Assembly (NCBI GenBank): GCA_041665785.1
Contig: JBAYIE010000017.1
Coordinates: 1-64,000 of the forward strand
DNA from: JBAYIE01 sp041665785
Lineage (GTDB): Bacteria; Bacteroidota; Bacteroidia; UKL13-3
Length of the DNA stretch: 64,000 nucleotides
Reading direction: 5' to 3'
The notes under the pieces were generated by a model. That model saw only the letters and a list, made by a program, of their open reading frames with translations, was not told the origin of the DNA and ran no database searches. Below, piece by piece: positions 59,151 to 64,000 of this stretch (the first letter of the stretch is position 1; every line of letters starts with the position of its first letter). Both the position numbers and the translations under genes were made by a program.

Positions 59151-59181
59151 AACCGTTCCAAAGCGTTGGGACGGTTTTTTT
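59151..59181 (+). terminator. Terminator of the exbB-TPR cluster
   Basis: AACCGTTCCAA (59151-59161) pairs with TTGGGACGGTT (59166-59176) with one G-T pair and a 4-base loop, followed by five T. It lies 6 bases after the TPR gene stop. Confidence 0.95.
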
Positions 59182-59521
59182 ATTTGGTATTGATATAGTT
59201 GGTAACCATACGTCCCATGCGCTCCAACTGAACTTCCAGGGTTGCAAACATTTCAGGAATCTGTTCCAGATCCGTCAGAGTTCTTGAGGCTTGTTCCAGT
59301 TTCAGAATGCGATCCATTAGCTCTTGATCGCCTAGCATGCTGATGGATGATTTCATTTTATGCGCTGTAGATGAAACTTTAGTCCAATCACTTTCTTCAA
59401 TATGTTGTTTTAAAATAACCGAATCGGGCAGCGTGTGTGTAATAAACATCTGCAGAATTTCTTTAATAAATGCACTATCACCTCCGGAAACACTTTCGAG
59501 ATAAGTTAAGTCGAGTTGCAT
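59180..59521 (-). CDS. Histidine phosphotransfer (Hpt) domain protein
   Basis: Protein of 113 residues made of one four-helix Hpt domain. The phosphorylated residue is His54 in STAHKMKSSISMLGD, preceded by the EESDWTKVS helix and the FIKEILQMFITH helix. It relays phosphate between a hybrid kinase and a response regulator, neither of which is in the window. Single gene. Confidence 0.9.
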   Translation of the reverse strand: MQLDLTYLESVSGGDSAFIKEILQMFITHTLPDSVILKQHIEESDWTKVSSTAHKMKSSISMLGDQELMDRILKLEQASRTLTDLEQIPEMFATLEVQLERMGRMVTNYINTK

Positions 59522-59594
59522 GTTGGTAAATCAAAGAAAAAAAAACCAGATAAACACAATAAACTTCGTCATTCTTCCGTCGATAGTTTTTCCG

Positions 59595-59602
59595 TATGTT
59601 TG
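59595..59602 (+). promoter_or_regulatory. -7 element of the NlpC/P60 gene
   Basis: TATGTTTG at 59595-59602 matches TAnnTTTG and overlaps the in-frame ATG at 59596. The transcript would start after that ATG, which leaves ATG 59614 as the true start. Confidence 0.65.
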
Positions 59603-59613
59603 AACTTCTTATG

Positions 59614-60360
59614 AATGCAGGCATTTGCAGCTTATCCAATATTCCCGTGAGAAAACTTCCGGATGGCACATCCGAAATGACGACAATGCTTCTCTTTGGA
59701 GAAACATACAATATCAAGGAAACGCAGGGTGAATGGTGCCGTATACGTATCGACGATGATCAATACGAAGGTTGGATCAACCGAAAACAATTCACGGCAT
59801 ACACAGATCCTTTTAAGGAGAAATATATATTGAACCATTTCCCGGCTTCTACTATTCAAACCAATGGTGAAACACATTTTATTTTGCCGGGAAGCCAGGT
59901 GGATACATTTGAAAAGAATCGGTTTCTTTTGAATGGTAAACACTATCATATCGAAACCGGAAATGAAATTCCTCGTACCATTGTTACGCTTGCAATGGGT
60001 TATTTAAATACCCCTTATTTGTGGGGTGGTCGTTCCCTTTTTGGAATAGATTGTTCGGGGTTGATTCAGGTAGTTTTTAAAATGGCCGGAATCTCCATTC
60101 ATCGCGATGCCTGGCAACAGGCAGAGCAAGGCGAAGCAGTAGACTTTCTTTCGGCAGCGCAAACCGGTGATCTGGCTTTTTTCGATAATGCAGAAGGAAG
60201 AATTACACATGTCGGTATTCTGCTTTCTTCTTCCAGCATTTTACATGCCAGTGGAAAAGTAAAAATCAACACCATTGATAATTATGGCATTCTAAATGAA
60301 GAAGAGAACACCTATTCACATAAATTGCGCATTATTAAACGTTTCATTCCAACCTCATAA
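59614..60360 (+). CDS. NlpC/P60 family peptidase (C40) with SH3-like domains
   Basis: About 248 residues from ATG 59614 (MNAGICSLSNIPVRK). Two N-terminal SH3-like regions (ICSLSNIPVRKLPDGTSEM, LLFGETYNIKETQGEW) precede the C40 domain. The catalytic residues are Cys147 (GIDCSGLIQ), His199 (ITHVGI) and His211 (LHASGK). Such enzymes cut peptide cross-links of peptidoglycan (gamma-D-glutamyl-diamino acid bonds). No signal peptide is seen, which is common for this cytoplasmic subgroup involved in muropeptide recycling. Confidence 0.92.
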   Translation, partial: NAGICSLSNIPVRKLPDGTSEMTTMLLFGETYNIKETQGEWCRIRIDDDQYEGWINRKQFTAYTDPFKEKYILNHFPASTIQTNGETHFILPGSQVDTFEKNRFLLNGKHYHIETGNEIPRTIVTLAMGYLNTPYLWGGRSLFGIDCSGLIQVVFKMAGISIHRDAWQQAEQGEAVDFLSAAQTGDLAFFDNAEGRITHVGILLSSSSILHASGKVKINTIDNYGILNEEENTYSHKLRIIKRFIPTS

Positions 60361-60372
60361 TCCAAACCTCAT

Positions 60373-60843
60373 ATGTTAAAAAAAGGCGATCCGGCTCCGG
60401 CATTTACACTGTTCAACACCGACAAACAAGAAGTTTCACTCGACAGCTTAAAAGGAAAAAATCTGGTTATCCATTTTTTCCCGCAGGCATTTACCGGTAC
60501 CTGTACCACCCAATTGTGCACCGTTCGCGATGCTATTCATTTATACCACAACGATAAAGTGGATGTAATTGCGATCTCTGTAGATTCTGCCTTTTCGTTA
60601 GGCAAATTCAAAGAAGTTCAAAACATCAACTTCCCTTTGTTGTCGGATTTTAACAGAACAGCATCACCGGAATATGTGGGATTCTACGAAAAATTTGCCA
60701 TGGGCATGAAAGGTGTAGCACGTCGTGGTGCATTTGTAGTAGATAAGGATGGCATCATTCAATACGCTGAAGTATTAGAGACTCCGGGTGAATTACCCAA
60801 TTTTGAAGCCATCAACGAAACATTGAAAACACTGGGCGCATAA
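60373..60843 (+). CDS. Peroxiredoxin, BCP/AhpE-like
   Basis: Protein of 156 residues. The peroxidatic cysteine is Cys44 in the PQAFTGTCT motif (P-x3-T-x2-C) and Cys49 (TTQLC) is a plausible resolving cysteine in the same helix, as in BCP. Thioredoxin-fold blocks PAPAFTLFNTD, LKGKNLVIHFFP and GVARRGAFVVDKDGII follow. It reduces peroxides with thioredoxin as electron source. It begins 12 bases after the NlpC/P60 gene, so they may be co-transcribed. Confidence 0.92.
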   Translation: MLKKGDPAPAFTLFNTDKQEVSLDSLKGKNLVIHFFPQAFTGTCTTQLCTVRDAIHLYHNDKVDVIAISVDSAFSLGKFKEVQNINFPLLSDFNRTASPEYVGFYEKFAMGMKGVARRGAFVVDKDGIIQYAEVLETPGELPNFEAINETLKTLGA

Positions 60844-60861
60844 GGCTTTTTTGCAATTGCT

Positions 60862-60891
60862 TTTGTGAAATTAAAAACCTGATTATATTTG
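60862..60891 (+). promoter_or_regulatory. Promoter of tRNA-Arg(ACG)
   Basis: TTTG at 60862-60865, an 18-base spacer and TATATTTG at 60884-60891, then 18 bases to the tRNA 5' end. Confidence 0.8.
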
Positions 60892-60909
60892 CAGGCCTCA
60901 AAGCAAAAT

Positions 60910-60983
60910 GGTTTCGTAGCTCAACTGAATAGAGCATCTGACTACGGATCAGAAGGTTACAGGTTTGAATCCTGTCGAGACCA
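60910..60983 (+). tRNA. tRNA-Arg (anticodon ACG)
   Basis: Seventy-four bases: acceptor GGTTTCG/CGAGACC with discriminator A, D-stem GCTC/GAGC, anticodon loop CTACGGA giving ACG, T-stem ACAGG/CCTGT with loop TTTGAAT. The T-loop has TTTG in place of TTCG. CCA is not encoded. No insertions, copies or GIY-YIG gene accompany it, unlike the other two tRNA-Arg genes. Confidence 0.95.
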
Positions 60984-60985
60984 CA

Positions 60986-61012
60986 AAAAGCCACCCCACA
61001 GGTGGCTTTTTT
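60986..61012 (+). terminator. Terminator of tRNA-Arg(ACG)
   Basis: AAAAGCCACC (60986-60995) pairs perfectly with GGTGGCTTTT (61001-61010) with a 5-base loop and further T, 3 bases after the tRNA. Confidence 0.95.
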
Positions 61013-61066
61013 CATACAATGTAACTTTTTAAGAAAATATTAAGAAAATTCAATACACTTGTATAT

Positions 61067-61516
61067 ATGAAATTAGAAGAAGAATTAAAGCAACGTAAAT
61101 TCTCATCTGAGTATGAGAAGCTGTTTGTAAATGTTCTCTTTACTGCCGGTTATTTCGAGTCATTGGCCATTCAACGATTCAAACCATTCAACATTTCGAT
61201 CCAACAATACAATGTGTTGCGCATTCTGAGAGGTAGTAACCCCACTCCTCTGATGTTAAGTGACATTTCGTCGCGCATGATTGATAAAAACTCCAATGCT
61301 ACACGTCTTGTAGAAAAACTTCGCGTAAAAGGACTTGTAAAGAGGGAAATTTGCAATAACAACCGCCGCCAGGTAGATATCAGTATTACACAAAAAGGTC
61401 TGGATTTGTTGACTGAAATTGAAGTGAATGCGGAAGATTTTCATAGTCAGCTCAAGGTACTTACCATCGACGAAGCAACTGCTCTTAATGAGTATTTGGA
61501 TCGTTTGAGAGGATAG
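61067..61516 (+). CDS. MarR-family transcriptional regulator
   Basis: Protein of 149 residues. Winged-helix blocks: FNISIQQYNVLRILRGSNPT (helices 2-3), LSDISSRMIDKNSNATRLVEKL (recognition helix, in part SRMIDKNSNATRLVEKL), GLVKREICNNNRRQVDISIT (wing) and a C-terminal dimer helix. The N-terminal part ELKQRKFSSEYEKLFVNVLF is typical of the group that controls pirin or YceI genes in Bacteroidota. An 18-base palindrome separates it from pirin and is its likely target. Confidence 0.92.
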   Translation: MKLEEELKQRKFSSEYEKLFVNVLFTAGYFESLAIQRFKPFNISIQQYNVLRILRGSNPTPLMLSDISSRMIDKNSNATRLVEKLRVKGLVKREICNNNRRQVDISITQKGLDLLTEIEVNAEDFHSQLKVLTIDEATALNEYLDRLRG

Positions 61517-61530
61517 TTTTTTTGGTCTGA

Positions 61531-61548
61531 TAATTGTAGCTACAATTA
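61531..61548. promoter_or_regulatory. 18-base palindrome, probable MarR operator
   Basis: Perfect palindrome TAATTGTAG/CTACAATTA between marR and the pirin gene. Its TTGTAGCTACAA core has the usual MarR-site length. Probably the site through which the MarR protein controls pirin. Confidence 0.75.
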
Positions 61549-61573
61549 ATACACTATCAAAAAAAAATTACCC

Positions 61574-62293
61574 ATGAAAAAAATAATTCACCGGGAAGAG
61601 AATCGCGGTCACGCCAACCATGGATGGCTCAATGCCAAACACTCCTTTAGTTTTGCACAGTGGTTCGACCCCAATAAGATTCAATTTGGCGCATTGCGCG
61701 TCTTGAATGATGATGAAGTAGCCCCAGGCATGGGATTTGGCAAGCATCCGCACGAAAACATGGAAATCATCACCCTTGTACAGGAAGGTGCTCTGAAACA
61801 TCAGGATAGCATGGGCAACGGATCAACCATGCGACCGGGCGATGTACAGGTGATGAGTGCAGGAACAGGTGTTTTTCATTCCGAAATGAATGCCTCAGCC
61901 GATGAAGCTGTACGCTTGTTTCAGATCTGGGTATTCCCCGACAAGCAGCAGGTCAAACCCCGGTACGATCAAAAGCATTTTGAAGCTTCCGGGCGAATGA
62001 ATCAGTGGCAGGAAATCATCAAACCCGATACGCAGGAGAATGGGGACGCCATTTTTATTCATCAGCAAGCCTGGTTCAATCTGGCTGATCTGGAATCCGG
62101 AAAATCGTTGGCCTATACTTCCAAAAAAGCAGGAAATGGTGTTTATCTGTTTGTGATTGAAGGAGATTTGGAAGTAGCCGGAGAAAAATTAAAACGCCGT
62201 GATGCCATTGGCTTGACGGATTTTGATACCCTGGAAATTAAAGCCCTCTCTCCTGTTCGTATGCTGGTAATGGATATTCCGATGATTGATTAA
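61574..62293 (+). CDS. Pirin-family bicupin protein
   Basis: Protein of 239 residues. The metal ligands of the N-terminal cupin are visible: His58 and His60 (GKHPHENME), His102 and Glu104 (GVFHSEMN). Block LNAKHSFSFAQWFDPNKIQFG and RLFQIWVFPDK are pirin/YhaK signatures. Members act as quercetin 2,3-dioxygenases or redox sensors; the physiological substrate here is unknown. Controlled in all likelihood by the upstream MarR protein. Confidence 0.93.
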   Translation: MKKIIHREENRGHANHGWLNAKHSFSFAQWFDPNKIQFGALRVLNDDEVAPGMGFGKHPHENMEIITLVQEGALKHQDSMGNGSTMRPGDVQVMSAGTGVFHSEMNASADEAVRLFQIWVFPDKQQVKPRYDQKHFEASGRMNQWQEIIKPDTQENGDAIFIHQQAWFNLADLESGKSLAYTSKKAGNGVYLFVIEGDLEVAGEKLKRRDAIGLTDFDTLEIKALSPVRMLVMDIPMID

Positions 62294-62370
62294 GCAGGCG
62301 ATACAGGATTGGTTGCAACTGTTACAACCTCAATAAAAGACTGTATTTTTGTTTTTCAGTTCAGCTAATT

Positions 62371-62859
62371 ATGCTTCCCTTTTATTACAGCTGTTTTATT
62401 TCACCTCTGGGTCCCATGCGTATCAAAGCCACGGAGAACAGTATCTATGAGATCCTGTTTGCGGAGGAAGCATCAGAGAGCGATATGCATCAGCCACCTG
62501 TAATTGCGGAATGCATTAAACAACTCGAAGCTTATTTTTCGGGACAAATCCGGACCTTCGATGTAGCCGTTAATCCGGGAGGAACTCCTTTCCAGCAAGC
62601 TGTATGGGAGCAATTACGGGCATTGCCTTACGGTACAACCACCACTTATTTAAAACTGGCTGAGTTGAGCGGAGAAGCTAAAAATACACGCGCCATTGCA
62701 GGAGCTATTGCTAAAAATCCATTGGCCGTGCTTATTCCCTGTCATAGGGTTTTGGGATCCAACGGCAGCCTCACCGGGTATGCCTGGGGACTGGTTCGAA
62801 AACAATGGCTGATTGATCACGAGGCGCGTTGCAGCGGATCGTATATGAAATTGTTTTAA
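62371..62859 (+). CDS. ogt: Methylated-DNA-protein-cysteine methyltransferase
   Basis: Protein of 162 residues. The alkyl-accepting cysteine is Cys124 in the LIPCHRVLGSNG motif; PFQQAVWEQLRALPYGTT (recognition helix region) and the C-terminal LTGYAWGLVRKQWLIDHE complete the domain. Repairs O6-alkylguanine by a suicide reaction. Its stop overlaps that of the convergent SPOR gene by four bases. Confidence 0.95.
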   Translation: MLPFYYSCFISPLGPMRIKATENSIYEILFAEEASESDMHQPPVIAECIKQLEAYFSGQIRTFDVAVNPGGTPFQQAVWEQLRALPYGTTTTYLKLAELSGEAKNTRAIAGAIAKNPLAVLIPCHRVLGSNGSLTGYAWGLVRKQWLIDHEARCSGSYMKLF

Positions 62860-64000
62860 GGTGTTTGAAGCAACCAGGCTTCAGCATTCTCACCGGATTT
62901 GATCTCGCGTAATTTTTGTTCCGCTTCACTCCTGCTGGTAAACGATGCATAACTCACCCGCTGGCATTGTATAGCCGGATTAATCAATACCTCAGCATGA
63001 TATCCCTTACGCGTTAATTCAGCTTTGAAATGTTCAGCATTTCGCTTTTTACAAAATACACCACCTATGATGTAGTAGTGCCCGCTCTCTGCGATGGTTG
63101 ATTCGGGAACAATTAAGTTTGTTTCAGGTTCATCAGTTACTATCGCTTCTAAAGCAGGTTCCACAACAACCGGAGGCAACAAAGATTCGGGTACCACAGG
63201 AATATAGAAGCTGGTTTTAGCCGCTGCTATGCTTTTCCCAAAGTTTTCCAGATTATACACATACGGTTCTTCAATCGGTTCAACCGAAGCAATGGGTTCT
63301 GTAATAGCTACAGTTGATTCAGAAACAGAATCAGTTGTTAGTGTATTATCGGAACTCAGTGGGTTTTCCGGAATCAATACCGGTTGTTCAATGGTTTCAG
63401 GTACGATAGAAACCACAGGTTCTTCTGCTTGTTGCAGGTTTTCTACATGCACAGTAAGGGTATCTTCCTGTTTGTTGAACAAAGAATCAAACCAGGAAGT
63501 TATGTTCAGACTGGCATTGCCAATATGTAAATTACCTGTCGGGTTCTCACGGAAATAAATCCATCCGTTGATCATCAACATCAGAGTTAAAACAGCCACA
63601 AGAGTTTTAGGCCAAAAATGACGACTTCTACCTGATGCAGGTGTTACCGGTTTTCTTTCTTTGAATAAACGGGTCTTGCGCATGCGGGTATATCCGGTTG
63701 ATACAGAATCTGCCTGTAACGGCATTAATCCATAAGAGGAAGCCAGATAATTGTTTTGCCGGTCGGGCAGGAATACATAGTTCGCTTCGGCATTCAACCT
63801 GAAACTACCAAATGCATCGATGCTGATTTGTTTCTTGTCTTGCAGGGTTTCCACCACCTGGTTAACCAGTTCTTCAATGCGATGAATCGCCTGAGTATAT
63901 GATATGGTAGTAGTTTCGGCCAGCTTGCCCGCCAACAAACCATCGTTGGAACGTAAATTCTGATTGAAAATAATGCGCTTACCGGGAGGCAGTATAACAT
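62856..64000 (-). CDS. SPOR-domain protein with N-terminal HU-CCDC81-like domain (5' end beyond window)
   Basis: The frame stays open to the right edge (VILPPGKRIIFNQNLRSNDG precedes the internal TTG at 63938), so the start lies outside the window; at least 381 residues are visible. The N-terminal part up to about residue 100 resembles the bacterial HU-CCDC81 domain found ahead of SPOR domains in Bacteroidota (ISYTQAIHRIEELVNQVV, IDAFGSFRLN). A membrane helix (TLVAVLTLMLMINGWIYF) and a Pro/Glu/Val-rich linker follow. The C-terminus is a SPOR domain (HYYIIGGVFCKKRNAEHF, VSYASFTSRSEAEQKL), which binds denuded septal peptidoglycan. Likely a cell-division-associated protein. Confidence 0.88.
   Translation of the reverse strand, partial: VILPPGKRIIFNQNLRSNDGLLAGKLAETTTISYTQAIHRIEELVNQVVETLQDKKQISIDAFGSFRLNAEANYVFLPDRQNNYLASSYGLMPLQADSVSTGYTRMRKTRLFKERKPVTPASGRSRHFWPKTLVAVLTLMLMINGWIYFRENPTGNLHIGNASLNITSWFDSLFNKQEDTLTVHVENLQQAEEPVVSIVPETIEQPVLIPENPLSSDNTLTTDSVSESTVAITEPIASVEPIEEPYVYNLENFGKSIAAAKTSFYIPVVPESLLPPVVVEPALEAIVTDEPETNLIVPESTIAESGHYYIIGGVFCKKRNAEHFKAELTRKGYHAEVLINPAIQCQRVSYASFTSRSEAEQKLREIKSGENAEAWLLQTP

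Overview
The window looks like chromosome of a member of the Bacteroidota, probably an environmental Chitinophagales/Sphingobacteriales-type organism (moderate GC by eye). Evidence: many genes follow the Bacteroidota promoter pattern (TTTG or TTG, about 19 bases, then TAnnTTTG). There is also a type IX secretion C-terminal sorting domain, an exbB-exbD-exbD-tonB cluster, RemB/Wzi-like and PorT-like outer-membrane barrels, a GldN-like protein, GSCFA and DUF1573 proteins, and a SPOR protein of the Bacteroidota type. None of the tRNA genes encodes CCA.

Layout. 1-9.4 kb: partial hrpB, a MazE/MazF-type toxin-antitoxin pair, an outer-membrane barrel, a MATE exporter, a TPR protein, polyphosphate kinase, RNase P RNA and an OsmC protein. 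9.5-22.7 kb: a PadR-controlled PspC/protease operon, a RemB/Wzi-like barrel with a GT-C glycosyltransferase, a run of minus-strand genes (aminotransferase, omega-amidase, DUF1573, HtrA, RluA) and a GldN-like protein with MORN-type repeats. 23-38 kb: two tRNA-Arg loci invaded by small GIY-YIG nuclease genes, separated by GSCFA, PhoH, a T9SS cargo protein, rpsF-rpsR-rplI, hsp20, a TPR lipoprotein, argS and a second GT-C protein. 37.9-52.6 kb: a Crp/Fnr regulator with an N-terminal cysteine cluster, a sugar epimerase, tryptophanase, tyrosine phenol-lyase, a divergent nitric oxide reductase (norC-norB), queD, nadA-small ORF-nadB, a RIC-type Fe-S repair protein, and an NAD(P)HX repair/barrel/lipA/EamA operon. 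52.7-64 kb: smpB, the TonB energising cluster with a PstS-like lipoprotein and a TPR protein, Hpt, NlpC/P60, peroxiredoxin, a clean tRNA-Arg, MarR/pirin, ogt and a partial SPOR protein.

The most unusual content is the pair of tRNA-Arg/GIY-YIG loci at 22.99-23.51 kb and 37.02-37.77 kb. In each, reading in the direction of tRNA transcription, the order is promoter, one or more broken tRNA-Arg copies, a roughly 80-residue GIY-YIG nuclease gene, then an intact tRNA-Arg. The broken copies of both tRNAs carry a CCTGCC...GGCAGG-type palindrome at the same place, the end of the D-loop directly before the 3' strand of the D-stem. At the second locus the broken copies form 100-base tandem units, and the nuclease stop codon lies inside a tRNA copy. 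This looks like a minimal selfish element that exploits tRNA genes while leaving one working copy downstream. The third tRNA-Arg (60.9 kb) is untouched.

A second theme is nitrogen-oxide/low-oxygen physiology: a possible FNR-like sensor, a NorB whose predicted Fe-B and heme ligands differ from canonical NorB, and a RIC protein with a perfect 24-base palindrome over its promoter.
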